The position numbers and the translations under genes are program-made. A stretch of 64,000 bases of DNA, from assembly GCF_000724625.1 (NCBI RefSeq), contig NZ_CP007139.1:992001-1056000 (forward strand), given 5' to 3'. Below, piece by piece: positions 54,307 through 63,581 of this stretch. The stretch is from Fimbriimonas ginsengisoli Gsoil 348 (GTDB taxonomy: Bacteria > Armatimonadota > Fimbriimonadia > Fimbriimonadales > Fimbriimonadaceae). The notes under the pieces are model-generated. The model was not told the origin of the DNA and ran no database searches. It worked only from the letters and a program-made list of their open reading frames with translations. Numbering within the stretch: position 1 is the first letter of the stretch; each line of letters begins with the position of its first letter.

Positions 54307-55960
54307 TCCGCTGCTTATTGGTCCCACGCTCGTGGTGGCGGCCGCGGCCCTCGCACTAAAGCTGTTCCCACGTCTCGCGCCGAGGTGGAGAGCTTGGGTT
54401 TGGCGATGCGTCTTGCTCAAGCTCCTCCTCGGGGTCTTACCGGTCGGAGCGATTCAGCTACCCTGGCTACCGGCCGAGCCGGCTGTTCAGGAGTACAGTT
54501 ATGCCGTTGGCCCCGCTCCCTCAACCGGCGTCGATCCGGTTTGGCTCCTTTTAGGAGTCGGCGTGGCGGTCGCGTTGGTCACAGGGCTTCGCTCCTTCCT
54601 CTTTGGCCGTCGAATCGTCCGCACCGCGCAAACGGTTGTGGAGCCGTCGGCAAGGCAAGAATTGGAGCGGCTTGGGAGAGCCGGTGGACTCCGGGTTCCG
54701 CCCAGAATGCTGGCAAGCGAGGAGCAAGATGTACCGCTCCTGTTGGCCGGCCGTCCGGCCGCGATCGTGCTTCCAGTCGCCTATCTACTGGGAAGGCTTG
54801 GGGATCTCCGCATGGCGCTAGCCCATGAGATCGGCCATCTTGCCCGGCGCGATTTGGCTTGGTCCGGGCTCGCCATGGTCGTCCGCTCCATCTTCTTTTT
54901 CCATCCGTTCGTATGGCTGGCCGTCCGCGCTCATGCCGAAGCGCAAGAGTCCGCCACCGACGAGCTCGCCATCGAGCTGACAAATGCGCCGGTCTCGGCG
55001 TATGCCGACCTTCTCTTAAGGGCGAGCGTTCGCCAGCCCATCGACCAGATTTCCGGAAGCGCGGGGCTGGCAATGGCCGGCTCCTACCGCACCGTCGAAA
55101 GGAGGATCCAAGCCTTGAAGAACATCTCAACCGCTCGCCGCCAGCCGCGGCCGGCTCTCCGATGCGTCGCGCCGTTCCTCGCGCTCGCTTTTCTACCGAC
55201 TTACCAACTCGTACCGGCGCCTCCGGCTCCGGCGGCTCCCGCGCATCCGCCAAAACCGGCCGTGTCCAGATCGATTAAGGGGATTCCCCCGCCGCCGGCA
55301 ATGGTTTTCTCGGCCGACCAGCGACCAACTCGGGCTCGGTCTAAGGCTCGGCGTCGCCACCGACTCCGGCATGTCAGTCCGCCGGCTAGAGCGTCTATCG
55401 TGTGGCATCGTAGCGCCGATTCCCTCCCTCCTCCCGCGAAGCCGCCGACGTGGCATCGGCTCCCGCAGGCTCCGGATCCCCGGGCCTGGGGAGAGATCCC
55501 GCCTGCTCCGGCCGCTCCTTCGGTGGATGGTATTAGGCGACCCGGCTCCGCTCTTCCGCCGCCCGTCCCTTCGGCCGATATGGCCAGGCGGCCAGGTTCC
55601 GTTATCCCGCCCTCCGTTCCTTCGGCCGATACAGTCAGGCGGCCCGGGTCCGTTCCCCCACTCCTCGCCCCTTCGGCGGATATGGTCAGGCGGCCCGCCC
55701 GAAGACAAGTGCCTGCCGATCGTGTTCGTCGCGCGAAGGACCCCCGGCGGGTGCCGTTCCTCAGCGAGATTCCCATCGTCGGCCATGCGTTCGTTTCGCG
55801 GGACCGTGCCCCGATCGTGCCCGCCCCGCCGATCCCGGACGGGCCGGTTCGACCCCAAGCTACTCGCCGGGTACCGGTTCTTAGCGACATTCCGATTATC
55901 GGCCGGCTCTTCGTTACCACGGTCGACCACGACGTACCGTCGGCCCAGCCGCCGAAATAG
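54293..55960 (+). CDS. BlaR1-like M56 peptidase with repeat tail and secretin-like motifs
   Basis: Membrane zinc peptidase of 555 aa. Helices lie at about 8-24, 38-58, 83-105 and 190-210, and the catalytic H178-E179...H182 is in LAHEIGHLARRD. After a final helix (about 290-305) comes a long Pro/Arg/Ser-rich tail with a 17-residue repeat (RRPGSxxPPxxPSADxx) three times at 415-465. Two copies of a motif near 485-500 and 525-540, RRVPFLSEIPIVGHAF and RRVPVLSDIPIIGRLF, closely resemble the conserved secretin signature VPLLGDIPxLGxLF. There is no penicillin-binding domain, so the sensed signal is unknown. Confidence 0.87.
   Translation: MPAADPLLIGPTLVVAAAALALKLFPRLAPRWRAWVWRCVLLKLLLGVLPVGAIQLPWLPAEPAVQEYSYAVGPAPSTGVDPVWLLLGVGVAVALVTGLRSFLFGRRIVRTAQTVVEPSARQELERLGRAGGLRVPPRMLASEEQDVPLLLAGRPAAIVLPVAYLLGRLGDLRMALAHEIGHLARRDLAWSGLAMVVRSIFFFHPFVWLAVRAHAEAQESATDELAIELTNAPVSAYADLLLRASVRQPIDQISGSAGLAMAGSYRTVERRIQALKNISTARRQPRPALRCVAPFLALAFLPTYQLVPAPPAPAAPAHPPKPAVSRSIKGIPPPPAMVFSADQRPTRARSKARRRHRLRHVSPPARASIVWHRSADSLPPPAKPPTWHRLPQAPDPRAWGEIPPAPAAPSVDGIRRPGSALPPPVPSADMARRPGSVIPPSVPSADTVRRPGSVPPLLAPSADMVRRPARRQVPADRVRRAKDPRRVPFLSEIPIVGHAFVSRDRAPIVPAPPIPDGPVRPQATRRVPVLSDIPIIGRLFVTTVDHDVPSAQPPK
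55535..55687 (+). repeat. 51-bp in-frame tandem repeat in the BlaR1 tail
   Basis: Three consecutive 17-codon units (55535-55585, 55586-55636, 55637-55687), moderately diverged at the DNA level, coding for RRPGS...PSAD. Confidence 0.75.
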
Positions 55961-55991
55961 GCGGAAGTGGGCTAGCGTCGGGATAAGGGCG

Positions 55992-58900
55992 CTAGCCCAC
56001 CAAGAAATCCGAGACGACGATCGGCAGCGGGTCGTCGGTGACTTGGATTTCTCGCAAGCAAGGCGTGTAAGGGTAGATGCGATGGGCGAGGAAGGCGATG
56101 TGGCCATCCCGGTCTTGGGCTTCGCCGCGGAGGGTGATGTAAGGGTTGCAGATCACCTGGTGGCCGTCGCGCTGGTAGACGTCGTCGAAGCAGGTCACAT
56201 TCAACAGGCCGCTCTCGTCTTCGAGATCGAAAAACATCACCCGCTTGCCGCTCGAGGTCGGCGGGAATCTAAGGCGGATCGGGTTACCCACAACGAAAGC
56301 CTTCGTCCCCGGAGTCAGGCGCGACGCCTCGGCCGAGGTAATCCCGCCTTTCTCCTTGATTCGCGCACGCTCGAACGCGACCAGATGGTGGCGGATGTCC
56401 AAATCAAGCACTCGGCGGTCTTGGATCGCCCGTTCGGCAATGGAGAAATCCTCCACATCTTCCGGAAACGGCGGCTCCTGAAGCCGTAAAGGGAGCGCTC
56501 CGTCCATGGAGGAGACCATCGCGGCGTATTCGAGGGCGCGGGGGATCGCCCAGAGAAGAGTGCGGCGATTTTCCGTAAGCCCTTCGAACGCGCCGCAGAG
56601 GATAAGCCGTTCGAGCTCGTCGCGATCCGGGCGAACGCGAGCGACGAAATCGAAGAAAGAGGCGAACGCGCCGTCGTGGCGCGCAGCGATGATCCGCTCC
56701 CGCGTCGCTTCCTGTACCCCGCCGACCTGGCGCAGGCCGACTCGGATTCCGCCGTGAGGGATCAACATCCGGGGGTCGTCCTCCGAGAGCAGATCCTCCG
56801 GGGTGAAATTGATCGCGCTCCGGTTGACGTCGGGACGAAGAATCTCGATCTCGCGTATCCGCGCTTCGTTGGCGATCGTGGCGGGACCGTAATAGCCGGC
56901 CGGCTGGGCGTTTAAGAGCGCCGCGAAGTATTCCGCCGGGAAGTTCTGCTGACACCAAACGCAACGGACGGAAATATCCGCGAAGGCGAGCGCGTGTCCC
57001 TGAGCGAAGCCGTACCCCTCGAACTGCGCTACGTATTGAAAAACCTCTTGGGCGATCTCCTCGGAATGTCCCCGGGCGACGATCCGGTCAAAGACTTGCT
57101 GGCGGATTTGCTGCGCGAACTCTTCTTTCTTCCGCTTGTAGATCCCCTCCCGAGCTTCCTCCGCCTCCGCGGCGGAATAACCGCCGAACTCCTGAAGCAG
57201 TTGGTCTACCTGCTCCTGAAACACGACGATGCCGTAGGTACTCCCGAGGATATCGTCGAAAAGAGGGTCCAGAACTCCATAGTGCTGCCCGCGGCGACGA
57301 GCGATGTATTCGTTGATCTTCACCGCCCCACCGACCCCCGGCCGGATCGCGGCCTGCACAACTCCCGCGTCTTTAAGATTTTCCGTTCGCACCCGGATAT
57401 GCGCTTGCCGCATCGCCGGCGAGGCGGACTGAGGAATGCCGATGAGGTTCCCGGCGCGAAAGGCGCGGTAAACATCCTCATCCTCGAGTGAAACGTCACG
57501 GATATCGAAATCGGGGACCTGGTCCCGAACGCGCGCCTGGGTATCGGAGAGCACGTCGTTCCCTCTCAGACAAAGCACGTCGAACTTGTCGAAGCAGTCC
57601 TTGGCGCTTCGCTTATCCCACTGGATGATCGGCACCCCGTCGACTCCGGAGTGCATCATCGGAACGATGTCGGCGATCGGATCCTCGCAGATCACCACGC
57701 CGGAGGAGTGCGCGCGGGCGTTGCGGGGGATGTCCATCAGATCCTCGGCGAGGCGAAAAACCCAATGGAAACGCTCGCGGGGGATGTTGCTGTTCCGCAG
57801 CTCGGGGCGGGCGTCGAGAGCTTCTTCCAAGCGCTCGGGGGTAACTCCGCCATGGAGCCGTTTGGCCAAGAGGCTGAGGCTCTCGGGGGGTACGCCCATC
57901 ACCTTCCCCACTTCTCGGATAATGCCCCGCGAGCCGTAGGCGCCGAAGGCGGCGACGGTCGCCACATGAGCCGGTCCATATTTGGTGGTCAGGTAGCCGC
58001 GTACATCTTCCCGCCGGCGCGCCTCGAAGTCGATATCGATGTCCGGTCTTTTGGTGGCCCCTTCCGGTAGAAAACGGTCGAAGTGGAGGTCGTGCTCCAG
58101 GGCGTTAATTCGCGAGAATCCGAGACAATAAGCGACCAAGGAATCGATGACCGAACCGCGCCCGCTCAAGACGATCCCCTGATCGGTCGCCCAGCGGCAC
58201 ATATCCCACGCGATCAGGAAGTGACTGGCAAAGCCGTTCCGGATAATCCGATCCAGCTCCATCTCTAGCCGATCGGTCACATCGGAGTCGATGACCTTGC
58301 AAAAGTGTCGAGCCCCCTCGTATGTCTCGTAACGGAGCAGCTCCGCTTCGTTTTCGCAGTACTTGGGAAGATTTGTGCGGCCGGGAAGCACGTTGGAGTC
58401 GCAACGCTCGGCCACCCGCAAGGTGTTCTCCAGCAGATCCGGCCGGTCTCGGAACAGCTCGCGCATCTCGCTCCTCGTCCTCAGATAACGCTCCGCGTTC
58501 AAGGCCCGGCGCGGGGAGTGCGGTATTTGGGGCTGCCCTTCCTCGCGCAACGGCTTCCGGCCGACAACCTCCTCGATCGTGCAAAGCGTGTCGATACAGA
58601 CCAATACGTCCTGGGCGGGGAAATTCTCTGGACGATGATGCGTGATCGGACCGCCCGCAACCGGGGTGACTCGGGCGTACTCCGCCAACTCCAGCATCCG
58701 CTCGTTGGTGGCGATTTCCCAGGGAAGGTAGCTCCGTTCAATCTGAATGAAGACGTTTTCGCGCCCATAGAGTCCGATCAGATGATCGAGCATGATGCGG
58801 GCTCCCTCTTCATCGCGGCGCACCATCAAGCGGTTCAGCACGCCGGCATCGCCGCCGGTCAGGCAGAGGAGATCCTCGGTATGCCGCTCCAGCCGCTCCC

Positions 58901-59486
58901 AAGTACAGAGGGGATAGAGTCGGGGCTCACCCAAATGACACTCCGTGATTAGCCGCGACAGGCTGCGGTACCCCCGCTTGCTGCGGGCGACGAGTACGAG
59001 CTCGCCTCCTTCCGGCATCTCGACCGTCGCCCCGATCAGAGGCTTGATCTCCGCTTGGGCGGCATAGCGCCGGAACTCCCGAGCCCCCATCAGCGAGAAA
59101 GGGTCCGCAAGAAGAATCGCTTGATATTCCCACGCCTCAGGAAAGCTGCAGATCTCGGCGGCGAGCATCCCGCCTCGGCCGAACGCGTAGCCGCTTAGCA
59201 CGTGGAGCGCGGCGTAAGAGTCGGACCCTCCCGACTCCACATGCGGAGCCACGACCGGATCTTTGTATCCGCAAGCGCGGGCGATCTTCTCGTCTCGCAG
59301 TTTCAATATCCGAGGGGGCGTCTCGGCGCGGTCTACCGTCATAAGGGGAGGTAGCGTCTCGATTTTCTCGCGCCGGATTCCCTGGCCGTCAAGATATCGG
59401 CACACCTCCAGTTGGGGCGCGCATGCCCACCAGTCGCCGGCTTCGCGCCAGCGGGCGAGGCGAACCTCATCGCCAGCCGAGGACAT
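55992..59486 (-). CDS. Error-prone DNA polymerase III alpha subunit (DnaE2/ImuC-like)
   Basis: C-family polymerase of 1164 aa. The palm signature PDIDIDFE is near residue 482, with the fingers region and a C-terminal OB-fold (RVMFFDLEDESGLLNVTCF). The N-terminal PHP domain is degenerate: LHVHS has become LHVLS and the TDH motif is ADP, so proofreading or phosphatase activity is not expected. The length, gene order after an ImuB-like gene and 20-nt overlap with it identify the mutasome polymerase rather than the replicative enzyme. The ATG at 59486 fits. Confidence 0.9.
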   Translation of the reverse strand: MSSAGDEVRLARWREAGDWWACAPQLEVCRYLDGQGIRREKIETLPPLMTVDRAETPPRILKLRDEKIARACGYKDPVVAPHVESGGSDSYAALHVLSGYAFGRGGMLAAEICSFPEAWEYQAILLADPFSLMGAREFRRYAAQAEIKPLIGATVEMPEGGELVLVARSKRGYRSLSRLITECHLGEPRLYPLCTWERLERHTEDLLCLTGGDAGVLNRLMVRRDEEGARIMLDHLIGLYGRENVFIQIERSYLPWEIATNERMLELAEYARVTPVAGGPITHHRPENFPAQDVLVCIDTLCTIEEVVGRKPLREEGQPQIPHSPRRALNAERYLRTRSEMRELFRDRPDLLENTLRVAERCDSNVLPGRTNLPKYCENEAELLRYETYEGARHFCKVIDSDVTDRLEMELDRIIRNGFASHFLIAWDMCRWATDQGIVLSGRGSVIDSLVAYCLGFSRINALEHDLHFDRFLPEGATKRPDIDIDFEARRREDVRGYLTTKYGPAHVATVAAFGAYGSRGIIREVGKVMGVPPESLSLLAKRLHGGVTPERLEEALDARPELRNSNIPRERFHWVFRLAEDLMDIPRNARAHSSGVVICEDPIADIVPMMHSGVDGVPIIQWDKRSAKDCFDKFDVLCLRGNDVLSDTQARVRDQVPDFDIRDVSLEDEDVYRAFRAGNLIGIPQSASPAMRQAHIRVRTENLKDAGVVQAAIRPGVGGAVKINEYIARRRGQHYGVLDPLFDDILGSTYGIVVFQEQVDQLLQEFGGYSAAEAEEAREGIYKRKKEEFAQQIRQQVFDRIVARGHSEEIAQEVFQYVAQFEGYGFAQGHALAFADISVRCVWCQQNFPAEYFAALLNAQPAGYYGPATIANEARIREIEILRPDVNRSAINFTPEDLLSEDDPRMLIPHGGIRVGLRQVGGVQEATRERIIAARHDGAFASFFDFVARVRPDRDELERLILCGAFEGLTENRRTLLWAIPRALEYAAMVSSMDGALPLRLQEPPFPEDVEDFSIAERAIQDRRVLDLDIRHHLVAFERARIKEKGGITSAEASRLTPGTKAFVVGNPIRLRFPPTSSGKRVMFFDLEDESGLLNVTCFDDVYQRDGHQVICNPYITLRGEAQDRDGHIAFLAHRIYPYTPCLREIQVTDDPLPIVVSDFLVG

Positions 59487-60678
59487 TCTGCCACTCCCGC
59501 AACACTCGAACCCGGCGCGCGACCGGCATTTCCGATGCCCGCAGAACGGCACGTTCCCCGAACGTGGTGTGGATCTGAGCCACCGTCCGCTCCAGCCGTA
59601 CCACCCTATCGTTGGCGCGGGCGCGCCCCACGAGCGCAGGCTGAAAGCCGACGACGAGCCGTAGATTTCGCAGACGCGCCCCCAAAGCGAGCACCGGTTC
59701 CTCGATCGGCGTCTCGCTCCACAAAGCCTGCAAGGCGGCGAAAATGGCGGGCTGGGCTCGCATCGGCTTGGCAAATTCTCGCGTTCGCGTCTGCCAACCC
59801 GCCGTTTCGGTTTCGATGCTCAGCTCGAGGCTCGAGCCCTCCTGCCCCTTACCCATCAAACGCCCGCCGAGGCATTGGGCCAAGAGCCTGAGATTGGCGT
59901 CGATCGCTTCAAGCGACTCGAGGGGAGAGGGGAAGAAAACTCGGTCCGCGATCGAGTCGGGCGGATAAATCGCCTCCACGGGATCACCTTGCGAGCCGGC
60001 CGCCGCCCGCAAAATCGTCAGCGCTTCCTCACCGAACTGCGATCGGAGCGTCGCTATATCGAGCTTGGCCACGTCCCCGATTTTTCGATATCCGAGAAAA
60101 CGGAGGCGCTCTCGTGACGCCATCGCGATCGGCAGCAGTTCCAAGACCGGCAATGGAGCGAGGAAGGCCGCCGGCTCTCGCACCGCCTGCCCCCAGTCGC
60201 CATGCTGTGACGCGAGAAACGCGACCCATTTCGAGGGACCCGCGCCGAACCGTACCGGAAGGCCGGTCGCTTTCTCCAGCGACTCTACGACTCGAACCGC
60301 GATTTCGCCCGGCGCGGGGTGCCCCGAGAGGTCGAGGTAGGCGACATGCTGATCTTCGGGCTCGATCACGTCGCAAAAATCGAGGCACCCATCGAGCCAC
60401 TTCGTACACCGCTCGCGGTAATCGTCTTCCCGCCAGGTTCGCAGGGTGAGATTCGGGATGATGTTGATGGCGTTCCGCGCGGTAAACCCCTCGCTAACCC
60501 CGCGTAGCCGGGCGTCGGGGTTGGAGTCGAGCACAACCCCTTCCCGCACGACCACCAAAGGTCCGCAGTGCTGGATCGGCTGGATGTAGAAGCCGTCGAG
60601 CTGGATTCTGAGCACGTAAGCGCGCGGCCTGATGCCTGGTTCCTGAGCGGGAGATCGAAAGGAAAAGGAAGACTGCAC
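59467..60678 (-). CDS. ImuB-like Y-family DNA polymerase homologue
   Basis: Mutasome hub protein of 403 aa. The Y-family palm, fingers and little finger are recognisable (VLRIQLDGFYIQPIQ, VAYLDLSGHP, VRFGAGPSKWVAFLAS), but the catalytic acids are gone: the first Asp is Gln, and the SIDE motif reads DQHV before AYLD. As in mycobacterial ImuB, it is likely an inactive adaptor bringing DnaE2 to the sliding clamp. The start is GTG with GAGGAA about 10 nt upstream. No ImuA or LexA gene is nearby. Confidence 0.85.
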   Translation of the reverse strand: MQSSFSFRSPAQEPGIRPRAYVLRIQLDGFYIQPIQHCGPLVVVREGVVLDSNPDARLRGVSEGFTARNAINIIPNLTLRTWREDDYRERCTKWLDGCLDFCDVIEPEDQHVAYLDLSGHPAPGEIAVRVVESLEKATGLPVRFGAGPSKWVAFLASQHGDWGQAVREPAAFLAPLPVLELLPIAMASRERLRFLGYRKIGDVAKLDIATLRSQFGEEALTILRAAAGSQGDPVEAIYPPDSIADRVFFPSPLESLEAIDANLRLLAQCLGGRLMGKGQEGSSLELSIETETAGWQTRTREFAKPMRAQPAIFAALQALWSETPIEEPVLALGARLRNLRLVVGFQPALVGRARANDRVVRLERTVAQIHTTFGERAVLRASEMPVARRVRVLREWQNVLGWR

Positions 60679-60691
60679 TCTGCGGATTCCT

Positions 60692-60713
60692 CGTGAGACG
60701 TGAGACGATTATA
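60692..60713 (-). promoter_or_regulatory. Promoter -10 box and GTGAGAC direct repeat of the imuB operon
   Basis: On the minus strand a consensus TATAAT (complement at 60708-60713) lies about 30 nt before the GTG start. A 7-bp direct repeat (GTGAGAC twice, plus-strand reading, 60693-60706) overlaps the expected start of transcription and could bind a damage-responsive repressor. Confidence 0.5.
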
Positions 60714-60932
60714 CAAGACATCCGTCTACATATAACTGACTTTGACGTCCCCATGCCTCCCCTGGGTCTCTCGTTCCTCAACCCGTGCGTAGATGAAACG
60801 GTTCATCTGAGCCTCTCCGAACCCGGCAGATGCCTTAAAAGGGGGTGCAGATTGCGAACTTCCGAACATCCCCTATGCTTTTGTAGGCAGACTGCCCAAT
60901 AATTTCTAAAGATGGGCGACGGGATTCGATAA

Positions 60933-63440
60933 ATGTCAAAAATGCCACCCCTGGCCCGAGCGTACTGGGTGTTTGTTTTCGCACTCGGTATCGTGGCGGC
61001 GATCCTGTCGCAAAAGCTGCCGCTTCCCACCCATCGTAACTCGCCGTGGGAGATTGCCGGGTTCGTTGCCTTGGGCGTACTCGTCGGAGGCAAAAAGGTC
61101 AGCCTCAACAGCCTTCGGACAAACGAAGAGGCGGTTTCGATGTCGCTCGGCTTCGCGGTGACTTTCGCGAGCATGCTGCGCCTCGGCCCCGGGCTTGCCG
61201 TCATCATCGCCGTCGCAAGCTGCCTATCGAGCTGCGTTTTCCCCAAGCGCCAGCGGGTCCACCAGCTCATCTTCAACGTCGCCCTTAGCGCGGTCGAAGC
61301 GCTGGTCGGCGGTCTGGTCTTCACCCTCCTCAACGGAGGGACCTTGGACATGCAGCTCAACTTCCAAAACTGTCTTCGGACGTTTTTGGCGGTCGCCTGC
61401 AGTTCGCTCAGCTTCTTCTTAGTGAACACATTCGGCGTGGCGGTCATGCTCGCGCTCTTCACCGGCGAGAAGCTGCTCGACGTGTGGAAGGAAAACTTCA
61501 AGTGGACTGCGCCCAGCTACTTCGCCAGCGCCTGCGTCGGCGGTTTGGCGATGCTGCTCTTCAACGGTAGCGCCCTCGCGGTCCTCCTCTTCATCTTGCC
61601 CGTCGCCTACTGGGTCTATCAGTCGTTCGTTACCTACATCGCGCGCGCCGAAGACCGGCAGCGCCATATCGAAGAGCTCCAAGTCAAACAGGCCCAGCTC
61701 TCCGACCTGTATCTGGCAACCATTAAAAGCCTCGCCCTCGCCATCGACGCCAAGGATCAATACACCCACCAACACATCATTCGCGTACAGCGCTACGCGG
61801 TGGCGGTGGCGATCGAGATGGGGCTGGAGGGTGGCGATCTGGAAGGGGTGCGAACCGGCGCGCTGCTTCACGATATCGGCAAGCTCGGCGTGCCCGAATA
61901 CGTTTTGCTCAAGCCTGGTCCGCTGACGCCGGAAGAGTACGAGAAGGTCAAGAAGCACCCTGAAATCGGCGCGGCGATTTTGGACCCGGTCGAATTCCCC
62001 TGGCCGGTCCTGCCGGTCGTGCGGCACCATCACGAGCGGTGGGACGGTACGGGCTATCCCGACGGCCTGGCGGGAGAGAACATCCCGCTCACCGCCCGTA
62101 TCATGGCAGTTGCCGACGTTTACGACGCCGTGACCTCCACCCGCTCCTACCGGCAGGCGTGGACCCACGAGCGAGCGGTTGAGCTGATCCGCCGCGAGGC
62201 GGGAAGCCACTTTGACCCGGTCGTCGTCGAGTCTTTCCTCAAAGTCATCGATCGGGTCGTTAACGAAATGGCCTCTGAAGGGGTTGGGCCGCTGGTGCTC
62301 AAGCACGCCGTCTCCACCGCCGTCGAGAGCAAGGCCATCCAAGCCGCTAAACATATTTCGCGCGCCTCGACCGAGCTATGGGCGCTTTACGAGGTGGCTC
62401 AGTCGCTTTCCAGCAGCCTGGGGATAAAGCACACCGCCGAATTGGTCGTGCGTAAAATCGAGGAGATCTACCCCGGCGCGACCTGCGTCTTCTTCCTATG
62501 GGACGCGGACGTCAGAATCCTTACCGCCGACTCGGCCTTCGGCGTCAACCGCGATTTCTTCGTCAACGCTCGAACAGTCGGGGAGGAGAGCCCATCGCTC
62601 AAGGCGATCGAGAACAACACCCCGTTCTTTGGGGCGTTCGATCCTGCCGACCTCATGCTCGACTCCGTGGCCTCCGGCCTCTGGACCCCTCCCAAGACCG
62701 CCCTCATCGTGCCGGTCTGCTGCGAGGGAAGGCCGATCGGGACCATCAACCTGTACCATCCGTCCGAAGATGCCTTTAGCGATTACGACCGCCAACTTCT
62801 CGAGCTGATCGGCGAACGGGCGGCATCCGCTCTCTACAACGGCATTCTGTTCGACCGAACCCGGGGCGACTCCCTCAGCGATCCGCTGACCGGCGTCTAC
62901 AACCTCCGGTTCCTCACGAATCACGTGGACTCCCTCTGCGACTCGGACTATGCGGAAGCGAACGAATCGGTTTTCGCCCTCCTCTGCCTCGACCTCGACA
63001 GCTTCAAGCCGATCAACGACGGTTTTGGACACGCCAAAGGAGACGCGGTCTTACGCGATGCCGCCCGCCTGTTCACCGAGGTCGTCGGTACGGCGGGGAT
63101 CGTGGCGCGTTATGGAGGGGATGAGTTCGTCGTCGTCTTGGACGGCGCCAATCAGGCCGAAGCCGAGGAGATGACCCGGCGTCTCCAAGAGGCGATCGAG
63201 ACCTACGATCCTCAATTGCATCACCGCCGGCTGGGGCAACTGCGCCTCGGCGTGAGCGTCGGCAGCGCCTGCTACCCAAGCGACGGCAAAGACTGCGCGT
63301 CCCTTCTTTCAGCGGCCGATCATCGGATGTACTCGATGAAGACGGAAAGAAAGCTTCAGCCTTTGGCGAAGCCCTCCGAACCGGCCGGCGAGCGAGAAAA
63401 CGTACTCCCAGGACTCGAGCGACCTCGCGCAGGACGTTAA
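60933..63440 (+). CDS. Membrane HD-GYP/GAF/GGDEF signalling protein
   Basis: Bifunctional cyclic-di-GMP enzyme, 835 aa. An N-terminal set of about seven membrane helices (to about residue 235) and a coiled coil lead to an HD-GYP phosphodiesterase (about 250-440; HD at 313-314 in LLHDIGKLGVPE, HHHERWDGTGYPDGL). A GAF domain (about 465-625) and a GGDEF cyclase (about 640-800; YGGDEF at 727-732, intact) follow. Both output motifs look active. The protein could switch between making and breaking c-di-GMP under control of the GAF and membrane domains. Monocistronic; the stop codon lies in the first LacI-type palindrome. Confidence 0.92.
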   Translation: MSKMPPLARAYWVFVFALGIVAAILSQKLPLPTHRNSPWEIAGFVALGVLVGGKKVSLNSLRTNEEAVSMSLGFAVTFASMLRLGPGLAVIIAVASCLSSCVFPKRQRVHQLIFNVALSAVEALVGGLVFTLLNGGTLDMQLNFQNCLRTFLAVACSSLSFFLVNTFGVAVMLALFTGEKLLDVWKENFKWTAPSYFASACVGGLAMLLFNGSALAVLLFILPVAYWVYQSFVTYIARAEDRQRHIEELQVKQAQLSDLYLATIKSLALAIDAKDQYTHQHIIRVQRYAVAVAIEMGLEGGDLEGVRTGALLHDIGKLGVPEYVLLKPGPLTPEEYEKVKKHPEIGAAILDPVEFPWPVLPVVRHHHERWDGTGYPDGLAGENIPLTARIMAVADVYDAVTSTRSYRQAWTHERAVELIRREAGSHFDPVVVESFLKVIDRVVNEMASEGVGPLVLKHAVSTAVESKAIQAAKHISRASTELWALYEVAQSLSSSLGIKHTAELVVRKIEEIYPGATCVFFLWDADVRILTADSAFGVNRDFFVNARTVGEESPSLKAIENNTPFFGAFDPADLMLDSVASGLWTPPKTALIVPVCCEGRPIGTINLYHPSEDAFSDYDRQLLELIGERAASALYNGILFDRTRGDSLSDPLTGVYNLRFLTNHVDSLCDSDYAEANESVFALLCLDLDSFKPINDGFGHAKGDAVLRDAARLFTEVVGTAGIVARYGGDEFVVVLDGANQAEAEEMTRRLQEAIETYDPQLHHRRLGQLRLGVSVGSACYPSDGKDCASLLSAADHRMYSMKTERKLQPLAKPSEPAGERENVLPGLERPRAGR

Positions 63441-63491
63441 CCGGTTAACCACTTTTAGGGGGACAAAATCTCCTCAAGTAAACCGGTTAAC
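63436..63491 (+). promoter_or_regulatory. Two LacI-type operator palindromes
   Basis: GTTAACCGGTTAAC (63436-63449, perfect) and GTAAACCGGTTAAC (63478-63491, one mismatch) share the AACCGGTT core with central CG that is typical of LacI/GalR-family sites. The centres are 42 bp apart, four helical turns. They precede the gene starting at 63582. No LacI-family gene is in the window. Confidence 0.72.
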
Positions 63492-63581
63492 CCAAAATGA
63501 CAAGTATTTCTACCAGTCTTCCGCGCTGAAAAAGGGGCCGATAATTACCCGGCTGCGAGGGGAACGCCAGCGGATTTACTT

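Noticed and set aside
59495-59530. tRNA-like T-arm (GGTTCGAGTG on the minus strand)
   Set aside because: It lies within the ImuB coding sequence and no acceptor or anticodon arms can be drawn.
60780-60932. c-di-GMP riboswitch upstream of the HD-GYP/GGDEF gene
   Set aside because: The conserved GEMM cores (AGGCAAACC and GGACGCAAAGCC) are not present in this leader.
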